From: Mantis religiosa
Lineage: Eukaryota; Arthropoda; Insecta; Mantodea; Mantidae
DNA: 64,000 nucleotides
Assembly (NCBI GenBank): GCA_030765055.1
Contig: CM060950.1
Span: 274,771,540 to 274,835,539, forward strand
Reading direction: 5' to 3'
The notes beneath the pieces are model-generated. The model was not told the origin of the DNA. It saw only the letters and a program-made list of their open reading frames with translations, and made no database searches. A program made the position numbers and the translations under genes. The first letter of the stretch is position 1. Each line of letters begins with the position of its first letter. Below, piece after piece: positions 1 to 11,807 of this stretch.

Positions 1-1803
1 CTTCCGGGCAGGGTTTTCGAGACATGGCGTCTGCGTTGGCGTGGCTCTTCTCTCTACGATGTTCGGAGGTGAAGTCGTTGACCTGCATCTTCTGTACCCA
101 GCTGACTGTCTGGCCTTCAGGTTTCTAAAATTAAGTATCCACGTTAGAGCGGAGTGGTCAGTCCTCGGGGGGAATGGCTGACCGTACATGTCCTTATGGA
201 AGTGCTCCAAGGTCTACTACTGCCAGCTGTTCTCGCCGGGTGACGCAATAGTTCTCTGCCTTGGACAGCGCCTTACTGAAGTAGGCTATCACTCGCTCGT
301 AGCCGTTTTGGACTTTGGATAGAACGCCTCCAATGCAATGGTCTCTGGCGTCGGTGTCTACAATAAAGGTGCCGGTTGGTTGTGGGAATCCCCAAATAGG
401 AGCACTGCAAAGTGCTTCAGCTGCTGTGAAGTACCTTCGGGAGAAGCCCTTTATGAAGCGCCGGTAATAATGCACAGCCCCGGAAAACTGCGCAATTCTC
501 GCTTATCCTTTGGGCGAGGCCAATCTCTCATTGCCTGTGTCTTCTCCGGGTCTCTGGCCATTCCGGTTGGTGAGACTATCTAGCCCGACTTCCTTGCGGG
601 AGAGCTGGCACTTCTTCGCGTTTAGCTTTAGGTTGGTCGCCTTCAGTCTCTGTAGCACCTTGCTCGGTTGTCAGGATCGGCTTCGAATGTCTTGCCGAAG
701 ATGATGTCCAGATATAGCAGGCAGGCGTCATAAGTCAATCCTCTCATTTCTGACTTCATGAGGCGTTCGAAGGTAGCTGTTGCGTTGCAGAGACCAAAGA
801 GCATAAGTGTGAACTACCAAAGCCCTCGGCCTGTCGAGAATGTGGTCTTCTTTTCTCTCTGCTCTAGAGCCATCTGCCAGTAACCCAACTTCAGGTCCAG
901 GATCGAAAACCACTGCGCGCCAGCAAGCGTGTCCAGGGTGTCTTCATTCCGGGTTAAGGGGAAGAAGTCTTTCCTGGTGAGAGCGTTGATCTTCCTGTAG
1001 TACACGCGGAAGCGTAGCTCGCCTTTCTTCGTCACCAAAACTACAGGGGAACACCACGGGCTGTCAGATTCTTCAATCACTCTCCCGGATCTTATGTTCT
1101 ACAACATGTCCCGTACCGCCTTTTGTTTTGCCAGCGGAACCTCTCTAGGTGATTGCCGAATAGATCGGGCGTCTCCGGTGTCGATGTGGTGGAGCGCTCT
1201 GTCCGCGCGCCCATAATCCCTGGTGCCTTGGCTGAAGATGTGCTGGTATCGTCTCAGCAGTTGTCGAACTTTCTCGAACTGTTCTTCGGTCAGTTGGTCG
1301 GCCGCCTTCTCCAGTAAGCCTTCCAGCTGGGGTCCCAGGTGTTGCGTCGCCACCGGCTTCTGGGTCTGGTTTATTGGTGTTACGCTAACAGCCGACGTCC
1401 CCAACTCCTTCCCAGCTTAGATGTCGTGATCGGTGTCTGATGAATTGAGCAGCCTCACCTCCACCTTCTCTCGGCACGGCAAAAATGTGCTGGATACACA
1501 GAGTCCGTGCACAGGCGTCCTCCAGTCCAGCATCATGTTCTTCATCCGCTGGCCTTCCAGTCGGTCCGTCACCACCACCTCGGTTCTCGCGGGGACAACC
1601 ACTTCTTCCCTCAGATTGACCTTTCGGATTCCAAGGCGTCCTTCGGGGTGCCGGAGTATCACCTCTTCTCTATGGAACCGCAGGACCTTCCTGCCGACAT
1701 CGACCGTCGCCTCGTGGCTGCTGAGGGTATCCAATCCCAGTATCACCTCAGCCACTTCCGTGACGAACACACACACATCCACGGCATTCCGTCCAAAGAT
1801 CAA
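1..1803 (-). pseudogene. pol: gypsy 1 pol: protease, RT, RNase H (broken)
   Basis: Fragments in several frames give a gypsy pol in order. The retropepsin-like tail is at 1417-1803 ('VILGLDTLSSHEATVDVG'). The linker and RT N-terminus are at 1099-1404. The RT core is at 814-1080 ('SPWCSPVVLVTKKGELRF') and continues to about 500, where the YLDD-type catalytic box has lost an Asp (near 700, reads YLDIIFG). RNase H is at 194-475 ('GTFIVDTDARDHCIGGVL'). In life this polyprotein copies the element RNA into DNA in virus-like particles. At least four frameshifts separate the pieces. The region matches the pol of the gypsy element at 18.2-21.3 kb piece by piece, which supports the reading. Confidence 0.85.
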
Positions 1804-1915
1804 CTGCAGCAGGACCTCTCCATGTGCAAGGTGTCACCCGATGCCGTAACTACCTGGTACGGTCGGCTCGTTTTTCTCGACGGCAAACCCCTGGCCACGT
1901 AAGGTCTGTTGATGG

Positions 1916-3088
1916 TCAATGCTGCCCGGTGTCCATAAGCACGCGGCAGGGCTTCCCTCTCATCCAACCGTCCGCCACGATGCCGTCATCAATACGTCGG
2001 CTGACGGAGTGCAGTATCACTCGAGGTAATGGTGACGGCGCCGACTTGCCCCTTGCTACGCCGGCCCTTATTCGTTTTCCGGCTGCTCTTCCTGGTGTGG
2101 GCAGTCTCTCTCCAGGTGTCCCGATTGTCCACACCCCCAACACAAGCCATTTGATCTTCGTAGGCGTCCCTGGAATGGTCTTCGGTCTCCATTGTAGCGG
2201 ATGCTCCTTGTCCTCGAAGTTGCGGTTGCCGTTACTTTGGCTGCCTCCATCCTTAATGCGGATGTTAGCACCTCGTGGATGGTGTTGTCGCCGAGCATCA
2301 GGTGCTGACTATATCGGCGTGTCGTACCCCGTCGATGAAGAGTAGGCGGCTACTCGGAATAAAAATCCGGGTGAGAGGTCGTCCAAGGCTTCCCTGGCTA
2401 GTTGTTGGATTGCCAGGCAACGTCTCCCCTGGCTGCTGCTTCATAGACTTCAGCTTGCTGCGGTAGGCTGCGGTCAAACGGTGGTTTCCGAACCGGTTCT
2501 CCAGAGCCTCCTAGATGTCCTTGGCTGCTGCAGCTGTCTGGGCCGCGTTCAGCATCTCTGAGGCCCGTCCCTGGTTGCTGCCTATTAGCTGTGCAGCCTC
2601 TTCATCTGGTGACTACTGGTTGTGCTTGGCCACTGTGTTGAATCGGCGGCGGTCAACTTCGAAAGCTGACGTGCCGTCGTGCTTAGGTGGTTTGACACTC
2701 ACAGATGTGTCGCGTCCCGGGGCGTCAGCCTTCAAATCCTTCATCCTTCCGCCGAGATGTCCTCCACTATGGCGATCAGGGACTTGGTTTTACTGTCGGC
2801 TTTACCCTCTAGTTCGTTAACGCGTTTCGCCAGGTCTTCGACGCGCTCACCCAACTCCATGACGTCCTGCTTTATCCCGGCCAACTGCTCAAATTTGGCG
2901 GTGAGGGCCTCGTTCTCAGCCTTCATTTCTGTGGTCAGGCTGTCGTTCGCCGTTTTTATTTCCCTGGTCAACGTCGCAGCAAGTGTGACATTCGCTGTTC
3001 CCGTTGCTTTGAGCTCGGCGGTGAGGTGTTTAGCCGATTTAATGTCTTCCATTTTCTCTAAGATCTTGGCCAATGCAGCTTCCATCAT
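1916..3088 (-). pseudogene. gag: gypsy 1 gag (broken)
   Basis: The gag-like region follows the primer-binding site. The first ATG lies at 3088 and opens a Glu/Lys/Ala-rich segment of roughly 115 residues (2741-3088) with heptad-like spacing, probably a coiled coil. The middle (2300-2740) is in broken frames. Near the C-terminus a single CCHC zinc knuckle is seen (CWGCGQSGHLERDCP, within 2068-2298). Gag forms the particle and binds element RNA. The N-terminal coiled coil resembles that in the gypsy copy at 21440-21841. Frameshifts make it a pseudogene. Confidence 0.75.
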
Positions 3089-3094
3089 CGTGTT

Positions 3095-3109
3095 CCACTC
3101 CTGACACCA
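3095..3109 (-). other. Primer-binding site, tRNA-Leu-like
   Basis: On the minus strand the bases TGGTGTCAGGAGTGG lie a few bases inside the LTR edge. This is the expected position and TGG start of a retrotransposon primer-binding site, and the sequence fits the 3' end of a tRNA-Leu. The tRNA identity rests on memory of such sites, not on a search. Confidence 0.6.
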
Positions 3110-3113
3110 AATA

Positions 3114-3543
3114 TGTTTGTGGGTTCGTAGAATTAAAAGTCTTGTTTTGAGAAATTTTAAATGCCCTTTATTGCAAATAAAAACCGCTTTGTACAAACCT
3201 GACAGTAGCCAAATGACCTAACATACACAAACGCAATCTTCAAGGTCTCGTTGATTCACCATACGTAAACAAACGGAAAAAAAATCACTTGCGGTACACC
3301 TCAAATAGCTGCACACACACAATAGCTGACTAGCAACTGACTCGCAACTAGCAACTTTGCCGACTCTCATACCTCCAGCCATTGTTCTAGAATTCAGTGG
3401 GTCGTTCGATCACAATCACGATGCAACAGGAAATTGGAGACTATCTCTGTCTCTTTCTCTCTGTTTCCCTCACTGTCGTCCAGCGTCCAGCTCCAAGCCC
3501 ACGCGCCGGCCGCGGCCCGCAGCACAACAATGCCTCGGCGACA
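3114..3543 (-). repeat. gypsy 1 LTR (5' LTR of minus-strand element)
   Basis: The inner edge begins TGTTTGTGGGTTCGTAGAAT, a block shared with the LTR edges at 17481, 21871 and 56876. The outer edge is placed at a ...GGCGACA sequence near 3543. The partner LTR is outside the window, so the outer edge cannot be checked here. Confidence 0.55.
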
Positions 3544-3860
3544 TTATAAATAAACATTCAGTATAACTTGAAAGATTGTTAAGGTAGTTTCACTGTTCTG
3601 TGTTGTTTGTTGGATGATGTTAATATGATATGGCTAAGAGACAAAGAACTTAGTTTTAATAGTGATTGGGAGGAGTAGTATTATAGTTGGAAGTCAGAAG
3701 AATACCCCCGTGTTTATTATGTAACAGTAGTGTGTCTGTTCCCAAGAAAGGTAATGTAGAACATCTTTCGACAAATCACACAAACTAATAGTGAATTTTC
3801 TGTTAATTCTGAATAGCGAAAACAAAATTGGGACTTAAAATGTAAATTAGCATTACAGCA
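3544..3860. other. AT-rich spacer, no gene seen
   Basis: AT-rich sequence between the gypsy LTR and the hAT-like relic. No open frame, RNA gene or repeat was recognised. Confidence 0.4.
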
Positions 3861-4572
3861 AAGTGTACTTACAAAGCCAGTTAAGCAAAACCGTACTGTG
3901 ACAATGGCTTCTTGTAAAGTCTGTTATGTCTTAACGAAAATAAAAAAATCTTTTCAGTGACGCGGGAATAGCTAGAGAAGCAATGCTCAGTGCTGCGGAC
4001 TCTCTGTTCAATGGTCACTGAGATAAATCTGCACTTCTTCTATAAAAGGACTTCAATTATCTCACAAAACTGTTGCTAGGCTTGTTGAACAGATATCTAA
4101 AAATCTCAATTGTACCTATCAGTATCTGCAATCAAGTATATACGAGTATATTTCGCTTCAGTTTGATGAAAGCACTGATATTTCGGATATTGGACAGTTG
4201 TGTTTATTTATTAGTTTGGTCTTTCCTGGCTTTACAGTTAAAGGGGAATTTGTTAAAGTGCTGCCATTTCATGAGCGTACTAGGAAAGAAGACATATTTA
4301 ATGCAGTCCTGAAATTTGCGCAAAGTAGTTGCATTCCATGTTCTAAACTTGTTCCTATGGCATCAGATGGGGCGCCTTCGATGACTGGAAAGAATAATGG
4401 GTTTGTTGCCCTTTGTTCTGTAGAGGAGTCATTTCCAAAGTTTCTTTCTTATCTCTGTATTATCCACCAGAAAGCTTTATGCGCAATTGCTTTCAAGTTC
4501 GACCATGTCATGAAAATTGTAACTCGTGGAGTAAATAATCAGGTCATCTACACATCACCGATAGTTTTCTAA
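3860..4572 (+). pseudogene. hAT/ZBED-type transposase relic
   Basis: The clearest piece (4198-4572) reads as the central part of a hAT-superfamily transposase of the ZBED5/GTF2IRD2 kind. It has 'LCLFISLVFPGF', then 'LVPMASDGAPSMTGKNNGF', the D-G-A-x-x-M-x-G signature of that group, and 'YLCIIHQKALCA'. Upstream, frames around 3860-4190 give 'KPFSDAG', 'EQISKNLNCT' and 'QFDESTDISDIGQL', which belong to the same protein ahead of the D-box. Several stops and frame changes interrupt it and the C-terminal dimerisation region is absent. It is a decayed domesticated-type or transposon copy; terminal inverted repeats were not found. Confidence 0.75.
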
Positions 4573-5200
4573 CTCCTGGGAAGTATTTGATTTTGTATAT
4601 TATAATTAATCCTGACTTGATTTATAGAAATAGATTCTGACTATGTGATAATCAGTCATTCATTGGACTGAATTTGATAGAATTGAACTTGGAATAGCTT
4701 ATGTATTGTTACATTGTTATTAATTGTCGTGAGCTTTCACAGCCGGAGACTAATCTGTAGATAGAAGAATTTTCCGGGCTCAGGAGCCGTGGTCTGCTGG
4801 AGTTGGAACATCGAGATGTTTCGTTCACGACTGCGGTGAACATTATCAGTGGTGGCGTGGTGTGAGTCTTCTGGGTGAAGGTTCAGTCACAACTAACTCA
4901 CTAGACGACGACGACGACGAGGTACTGAGAGGCCGTTAACAGCCCGAAGGTTTTTGCTGGGTGCCCACCTAGGTTTTGGGTTTTACCGCAGGTTGAAATG
5001 TTTGGTGAATACAGGATGGGATGTGATTAGTCGAATGAGGAAGGATTGCGAGGTAGCTTGATTATTCCTCTAATTTTGAAGAGGATGCAGTACTATTTTT
5101 TGACACCCTGGTGTTTGTAGGTTTAAACCTGAGATAATTTTGAAGCCAAACAGATCATTTGATGATTAAAATGGAGTACAGCTGTATGCTGCTCGGATTA
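4573..5200. other. No gene seen
   Basis: Mixed-composition sequence with a short (GAC)n run near 4904-4920. No coding or RNA feature could be supported. Confidence 0.4.
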
Positions 5201-6522
5201 ACTCCAATCTTACCTCGGGGGCCCGCATGCCATGTGGGGTACCCGGAAAGCCTGAAACGACGTTTTGTAGGGAACTTAGTAGTTTTATTTTAAAGGGCTG
5301 GCCCCTCCTCCGCCAGCCACGGTGACGATCATCCGAAAGGGATCAACGTCGCCTCCCCTACCATGCACTAACTACTCTAGCTAATGGATGGAAGGAAGCT
5401 CGTGGTATGGTGCCAGGTACCGTATTACGCAACCTGGGGTTAGTGGGTAACTCTACGAAAGACGCCCCGCTACCAGAGGTGGGGCCAGGGACCGCTCTTG
5501 GCCCATGGGCTCAGGGCGGCTACCTGGAGTATGTTAGTGAGGTTTGGCATGCTGATGCAGATGGAAGGTTTGGTGGGTATCATGCTGGGACACTTACCTT
5601 GGGGTGGCCCTACCTTGGGAGTCAGTTGGTGTAGTCTTGGATGTCCGGTGCGGGGGTTGTCCCAAATGTCAGGTCAGCCATGGGGTTCCCATGGCCGGCC
5701 TTCGTCATCTAGATGGGTCCTTGGTGGGCAGTAATGAGTGTCATCTATGCAGCCATGGTGAGGCCATGGCTAACTTCGTTGGCGTCATCTGGTGGCGCCA
5801 TTTGGTTGGCGAGCCTAGTACGTGTTGCAGGCGGTGGTCGTCATGTAGGGTGACATTTCGGCCATGAAGGGAACATGGCAATCTCCGGTGATGGTAGATG
5901 TTGAAGGGGTTTGGTTGTCCGTGGGCTGGCGGTGGTCGTCATAATGGCTGTCGTCCTTTACTTTCATGGGGGTACCAACTCCTGTAGTTATTGTGTGATA
6001 GGATCAGGTGTGTCTGTCTGTGGCTTTAATTCCCGTAGGGGAAGGGATCCGTCCCTTTCAGCTGCCAAAGTGCGGGCGCTGCGGACCCTTAGCACTCGTG
6101 GTACCTCTGACGTTACTAGAGGAACCTCGGGCCGAACAGCCGAGACCCTCCTTCGGGAGTTGTTCGGATTGGGATGGTCTCGAGGGGGCAGTGTGTTCCC
6201 GATACCCGTGGGAGATTGGGTACGTCTTCGGACGGGGTTGAGGGAAGCAATTAAGTTTCCGGGTACTAGCCAGCTTAGCTAGTAGAAGGTGTGCTAGATC
6301 ACCAGGAGGCCCCACCGAGGTCATATCGGTAGTCATCACCTTGAGTGTTGACGCGCGTAAGTGGCGTATCCACTTCCGTCCCGTCTTGTGTCCCTACGAC
6401 CAGATGGGGGGTTGTTAGGAAACTAGGTCTTGCCCTAATGGAAAGCCCCACGGAGGATGCCGGGCGCCCTTTAAGGGACAGCTCGGATAACTCCCTGGTT
6501 GAAAGAGGCCCGGGTCTTGTTC
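5201..6522 (-). other. GC-rich non-coding block, possible 3' UTR of LINE J1
   Basis: This block lies directly downstream of the LINE J1 RT stop (minus strand) and is richer in G and C than its left neighbour. Open frames on the plus strand here have no recognisable domain and look like chance. It may be the LINE 3' untranslated region, but no A-rich tail or target-site duplication was found, so the left end of the LINE is not defined. Confidence 0.35.
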
Positions 6523-9391
6523 CTACGGGTTCAAGGCTAATGGGAGTAGACCCTCTGGACTCAACTCAACTGTCTGTGGCTTTGATATGGTGATGCTCCG
6601 GTCGAAGATCGATAGCGGCCTTCTGTGTTTGTCGTGTGCAGTAGAGTACTGTCCAAGACTTTGGATTAGCGTGTTATGATGTTTGCTGCTTTTGGTGTAG
6701 AGGTTGTCTGCTAGTTTTTTAATGAATTGCTCTATAGTATGTAAGTGGAGCTCTTCGTGTAGTATGTCTGTGGGTGCACTTCGGGGGACCTTGGCTGCTA
6801 GTCGGATGATCTTGTTTTGAACGACTTGGAGTGTTTTAATGTGTGTTGGGGCGCAGTGACCCCATGCAGGTGCCGCATATGTGATCAGTGGGCGTATCAG
6901 GGTCTTGTACAGTGTTAACCGTAGTTTTAAGCTGAGGTTGTTCTTACGGTTGAAAAGTGGGTAGATGCGTCGTAGCTGGGCGTACGTCAGGCTTCGGATA
7001 TTCCTAACGTGCTGGGCGAAGGTTAGTCCTGTGTCCATAGTGACGCCTAAGTATTTTGCTTGATTCGTCCAAGGGATGTGGCTTCCGGATAACGTTAATG
7101 GTGGTAGGGGTCTCTTGTGTGATATCCTTTTGGTAAATAGCACGAGTAGCGATTTTTGCGCCTTCACGTTTATGCGCCATCTTTCAAGCCATGGCTGTAG
7201 TTCCTCTAGTGCGTTCTGGAGGCGTTCGCGAACGATTGATGCTCTTTTGGATCGGGTGGCGATGGCAGTGTCGTCTGCGTACATGTAGAGTGATGTGTTG
7301 AAGGATTTTGGTATGTCATTGACGTAGATGGTGAATAGGACCGGTGATAAGATGCTTCCTTGGGGTACTCCTGCTTGGAGAGATTTCTTCGCGGATGTGG
7401 CGTTTGGCGTGGTTACTGCAAAAGTGCGTCCCTGTAGATAGTGGGCGATGAGTTTGGTGAGGGTGTCACTGAAGCCAAGTTGTTTGATCTTATACAGTAA
7501 GCTGGGATGATATACGGTGTCGAAGGCGCGTTGGATGTCCAAGAAGAGTATGCCTGTGCTTTGTTTTTGGTTGAAGCCTTGTGTGATGTTTTCAATGCAT
7601 CTGAGAAGCTGATGGGTTGTTGAGTGGTTTGCTCTGAATCCAAATTGTTCCGCTATTATGGTGTTATGTCGCTTGAGGAAAGTGATTATCCTTTTGAGTA
7701 TGATTTTTTCCGCTACTTTACTCATGGTGTTGAGCAGGCTGATCGGTCTATAGTTATTGGGGTTCCGGCGGTCTTTTCCGGGATTTGGGAACATCAGCAC
7801 ATGTGCATGCTTCCAGTGATTGGGAAAGTATCCATTCTGTAGGCAGTAGTTCAGTATCTTGGAGAACAGTAGTAGTGCAGATGGCGTCCAGTGTTTTAGA
7901 ACCATGTTGGGAATTTGGTCTGGGCCCGGAGCTTTCTTATCGGGGAGGTGGGCAATTTGCCGTTTGATTTCGCTGGGATGCGTTTTCCGGAGCTTATTGT
8001 ATGTTGGTTTTTGGAGAATGTTGTTGACTGAGGCTATGATTTGTGTGTGGAAGTTCGTGAGCGTCGTGGGGATGTTTGGTGTACAGGCTGTTGCTAGTGT
8101 GTCTGCTAGGGTATTTGCTTTGTCGTCGTCTGTTTCTGCTGTCTGTGTTTTGTCGCCATTTTTGTGAAGTGGGGGGATGTTGAGGGGCTCCTTGATCAGC
8201 CGCTTGGTGAGTTGCCAAATTTGGTTGTTGCCAGGATGCATATTTGCTAGGGTTTGATCACATTTTTCTTGCATTTGCTGATTCACACGTGTTTTTATTT
8301 CGCTGTTGAGGACTGCCATGTTGACTTTGTGGACGATGTTCCTTGTTCTCTGCCATTTCCTCCTTTTGTGGTCTCTTTCGTTCATGAGTTGGAGGACCGC
8401 AGGTGGCAAGTGGAATTCTCTTTTTGGTGGTTGCTTCTAGGGCGTGGACGCGGAGATGGCTTCTAGTGTGGCTCGTTCCAGTGTTTCAGCGGCGATTTCG
8501 ACTTCGTCGGCGGATTGCAGCTGATGTGGTATATTTGGGAGGTTGGCGTCTAGTTGATTAGAGAAGCATAGCCAGTCGGTCTTATTATAGTTTCTGATTA
8601 GCTTCTCGGGACGTGATGGGGGTGCTTGCGTGATTTCCAGGAGGATGGCGTAGTGGTCTGATGCTAGGGAATCTACTCTCTTCAAGTTGTATCTGAACCG
8701 TGTGTTTTTCAGTAGTACGATGTCTAGAATATTCGGGGTGTGGGCTGCGTTTGATGGGAGGTAGGTGGGTTCATCTGTGTGTGTGACAATGTAGTCGTTT
8801 GCCTGCATGTGGTTGTGTAGTAGTCTCCCCTCTTGGTTACGGTGTGTATTCCCCCTAGTTTCGTGGATAGCGTTTAGGTCTCCCATGATGAGTTGTTCGT
8901 TGAGTCTGGTGATGATGTTGAGGTCCTCTATGTTTAATTGTCTGGGCGGGCAGTATACGGCGGCTAGTGTAACAGCTTGGCCGGCGATGGTGACAGATTG
9001 CTGCTGCATCCATTTGCTTTAGTGGCGGGATGTGCCTTTGGTTGTGTCGTAGGTTTCTGTTTGCTAGGATGGCTGTCCCTCCTACTGGTGCACCTGTTGG
9101 TCTATGTGTGCGGTAGGTATGGTACCCTGGCATGGTGAATCTGGCGGTAGCAGTTAGCAAAGTTTCCGCCAGGACTATACTGATACTGTTTTTGGTGAGG
9201 AAGTGTTTGAGCTCGTGCTGTTTTGACTTGGTGCCGTGGCAATTCCAGAACAGTAATGTCAGTGTCTCTTTGATGGTAGTATGGTCAGAGGTTTGGCCTT
9301 CCATTTTTGCGTTTGATGTTTTTGTGTGGTAGTTGGTTTTCTTATTTTCCCCCTGTTCTTTTGGTTTAGTATAATTTTTTGCCTTGATCAT
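6523..9391 (-). pseudogene. LINE J1 ORF2, endonuclease + reverse transcriptase
   Basis: The endonuclease begins 'TLLFWNCHGTKSKQ' (near 9275). It changes frame near 9000, then shows 'LIMGDLNAIH', 'DIVLLKN' and 'SLASDHYAI', the conserved EEP-nuclease blocks. After a second frame change near 8410-8437 a 628-codon open stretch encodes the RT. It has 'KKAPGPDQIPNMVLKHW', 'NPNNYRPISLLNTMSK', 'FLDIQRAFDTV', 'GVPQGSILSPVLF' and the catalytic 'MYADDTAIATRSK'. The thumb region ends 'PLITYAAPAWG'. This protein nicks target DNA and primes reverse transcription there. The RT frame is fully open, including the YADD box. Confidence 0.92.
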
Positions 9392-11069
9392 TGCTGAGCA
9401 TGTATGATGCTATGTTCTGCAGTACTCCCCAGAAGCTTACATTGGGGTCTTCTGGTATCTCGTAGGCATTGAGGAGGCTCTCTATACAGGGACCCATCTG
9501 CTGTAGGCCTGACTTCATACAGCTGCTTCCTATTCTGGTTAGCAATATTTTCACGGGAGCTGTTATATACGACATATGAGCCTCGTAAGACTTGGATACT
9601 AGCTTTTTGGGTTGTGGTGTGATAGGTGCAGTGAGCCAGTCGTGTCTTCTTTTCGATGTGGCAGGCTCTGGGTTGTTAACCTTTGGTGTTGAGGGTTCGG
9701 GTCTGTGCTCCTGCTCTGCCGTTCCCGTTGTTTTGGGTGGTGCAATTGTCATTTGCTGCTGCTGCTGTCCCTCGGGCGGAGGTTGCTTGGTTGTAGAGCT
9801 TGAACTTGGTCTCGGCCGAGGGGGCAGTGGGGCCTCATGTCCGTTGACCTCTGAGTTCCTTGTTGTTGCTGTTAAAGCTTGCGCCCCTGAAGGTTGGCTG
9901 GAGTACATGGCTGGGGTTTGCACCTGGGTGTCGACTACTGGCCGTCGGTATGTGTTGGCGCTCGTTGGTCTGTATGAGTACAATTGTGAGGCGTAGGTGC
10001 CTCTTCCGTCGCTGGTGGTGGTCCAGAAATTGGGGTGAGCGTTCCTTTGGTTTGATGGTGGGTCTACCAGCCTTCTGTACACGGGGCAGCCCCTCCATCT
10101 GGTCTCATGCTCGTTACTATTGCACAGTGCGCACTTAAATTGGGTTGCAGTACAAGTGCGCACATGATGCGGGCCTGTGCAGCGAGCACATATCTGGGGG
10201 GCTTCGCAGTTCTTTGTTAGGTGCTTGAAGCTCTGGCATCTACCACACTGTGGAGGGGTTCGTGGAGCTACGTAGTTTTCTATCTTGACCCGGCAGTGAA
10301 GAATCGAGGTCAATGTCTGGATGCTTGTGGAGCACGTTTCAGGTCCTTACTAGGAATAGGGGAATGTGTCTTCTGGCTCTCTTGGAGTATAGTTATTGGC
10401 ATTTGAGGGCGTCGAAACCCAATCTCTTGAGCTCAGAGAGAAGCTCTGGTTCGTCATGTTAGAGTATAGTCCTTTTATGACTACTTTATATGTGCGTTGC
10501 TCGGGTAATGTGATGTGGAACGGCACCCTATTTTCTCGACAGTGCTTCAGGAAGTGGGGGTAGTCTTGGAGTGTCTGGAACTTGTATGCGTGATAACCGT
10601 CCCTGTAGCTGCTTTCATATTGTTTGGGGCGGTAGAGCTGGTCGAATCTGTTTACTATGGCCGCAAAGCTGTGGCGACCGTAGTCAGCTACGTAGATTTT
10701 GGACCAATCGTGTCCAATTTTTGTCAGGTGCTCCTCTGTGGTGTTGGATGCTTGGGTGTTTGGCTGTGAGCTGCTAGCGGCCATTGTGGTGGTGTTCATT
10801 TCTGCGTTGGTTGTTGCTGCTTCCTGCATGAATTCATCGTTGGTGTTGGTCGCGGGAGCTGGCATTGCTGTGCCCTGATGGTTATTGGCGCTGGTGATGT
10901 TCCGCTCTGGGCTACTGCTTCCCGCAGTGGCGTGCGCGCCGGCGTCTGAGGCTGGTGCTTCTCTGGCATCTGGGACAGCAGTCACGGCTTCCTGCGGCTC
11001 CCCTGGCAGGGGTGGTGGCTCTCGGTCCTTCTCCTGGCTTCTCGTGGGATATCTTCCTGTTTTTGCCAT
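9366..11069 (-). pseudogene. LINE J1 ORF1, gag-like nucleic-acid-binding protein
   Basis: The N-terminal part (10350-11069) is Pro/Thr/Ala-rich and low complexity to about residue 120. It is followed by a segment ending 'HITLPEQRTYKVVIKGLYSN', which looks like the start of the RNA-binding domain that precedes the knuckles in Jockey-clade ORF1. The second part (9366-10313) has three Cys-rich knuckles: 'CGRCQSFKHLTKNC', 'CARCTGPHHVRTC' and 'CALCNSNEHETRWRGC'. A Pro/Ser/Gln-rich tail follows. A frameshift near 10310-10350 separates the two parts. The protein would coat LINE RNA. Confidence 0.82.
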
Positions 11070-11434
11070 GGGTTGTTTTTTGGGGGGGAAGACAAGGGAT
11101 ACCTGCCTTAAAAAAGGCTAGTTGTACCACTACCTTAAGAAAGGCCGGTGTCAGACACTAGGCTCTTAAGAGTGCCTCGTGGGGTGTTTTTGCCTTATTC
11201 TAAAGTCTAAGAAGAAGGAAGAGAGAAGTGTTCATGAAAGCCTATGTGGGGCCTAACAGGGGACTTAAATCTAGACAGAAAAGAGGAAACAAAAATAGAG
11301 ATAGTAGTAGAGAAAGAGGCAGTTAGCGAGTGCTAATAAGCGCGATTAGTAGAGGGCTGGACCGTAAAGCGCCGTGATACCAGCTGAAAGCTGTTGGCTA
11401 TGGCCGTACTAATCTGCTCGTCTAAGCTGCTTGT
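11070..11434 (-). other. Probable 5' untranslated region of LINE J1
   Basis: This lies upstream of the ORF1 start on the minus strand, with no open frame of note. It contains a run of A/G-rich sequence (11190-11340). Its far end is marked by the SINE target duplication at 11435-11446. Confidence 0.4.
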
Positions 11435-11446
11435 GTTCTCGCCGAA

Positions 11447-11695
11447 ATGTGAAATGTGTAGTGTTTAACGCCCGCTTGTACTACATACGGCACCGCAGGC
11501 GGTGACACTGATGATACATGAGATGAAGATGGAGCACCGGTGGAGTGAGTTGGCGGGGGAAACCGGAGGTCCCGGAGAAAACCCGCCCCAACGCCGTGTT
11601 GTCCACCACAAATCTCACTTTGCGGTCGCCTGGGATCGAACCCGGGCCGCCTTGGTGAGAGCCAAGCGGTCTAACCACTGAGCCACGGCGTGGCC
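11447..11695 (-). mobile_element. SINE family A, copy 1 (tRNA-derived)
   Basis: On the minus strand the head is a tRNA-like promoter with an A box (TGGCTCAGTGGTTAG) and a B box (GGGTTCGATCCCAGG). A family-specific body of about 170 bp follows, ending in 'GGCGTTAAACACTACACA'. It is flanked by a 12-bp direct repeat, GTTCTCGCCGAA, at 11435-11446 and 11696-11707. Two further copies are in the window (12924-13167; 27390-27572 plus 48213-48272). Confidence 0.93.
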
Positions 11696-11754
11696 GTTCT
11701 CGCCGAAGTTCTTGGACATCTTGAAGAGCGCAGAGTCCCTTTCACTTACCTGCG

Positions 11755-11807
11755 AAGCGTACTCTCTGACGGTCCCGCGAAGCTAGATATGCGGCCGTAT
11801 TTATACC
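11755..11807 (-). promoter_or_regulatory. Putative TATA promoter followed by splice donor
   Basis: Reading the minus strand, a perfect TATAAATA box (near 11797-11806) is followed by about 30 bp and then GC-rich sequence. A strong donor consensus (TTCGCAG|GTAAGTG) lies near 11750-11756. The layout is that of a polymerase II transcript start with a short first exon. What it drives is unknown: it could be an LTR-like or host promoter. The SINE-A copy sits just downstream. Confidence 0.4.

Larger units (their letters stand above)
1..3543 (-). mobile_element. Ty3/gypsy retrotransposon 1, 5' part (runs off window start)
   Basis: A degenerate Ty3/gypsy element read on the minus strand. From high to low coordinates it shows an LTR (about 3114-3543), a primer-binding site, gag with a CCHC knuckle, protease, reverse transcriptase and RNase H. 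Integrase and the 3' LTR would lie left of position 1. Protein-level and layout similarity to the second gypsy element (17481-22337) shows they are related but not identical families. Frames are broken repeatedly, so it is a dead copy. The LTR outer edge is an inference from a TG...CA-type end. Confidence 0.85.
6523..11069 (-). mobile_element. Jockey-type non-LTR retrotransposon (LINE J1)
   Basis: A two-ORF LINE on the minus strand: a gag-like ORF1 with zinc knuckles (11069 to 9366), then ORF2 with an apurinic-type endonuclease (9391 to 8437) and reverse transcriptase (8409 to 6523). ORF1 and ORF2 overlap slightly around 9366-9391. Only about three or four frame breaks are seen over 4.5 kb, which makes it one of the younger elements in the window. 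Sequence to about 11434 on its 5' side may be its 5' UTR. Confidence 0.88.

Noticed and set aside
5407..6593. Overlapping plus-strand open frames of 75-123 codons
   Set aside because: No domain, mutually overlapping, in GC-rich DNA downstream of LINE J1; likely chance.
9592..9996. Cys/Gly/Val-rich plus-strand frame of 134 codons
   Set aside because: Antisense shadow of the low-complexity part of LINE J1 ORF1.
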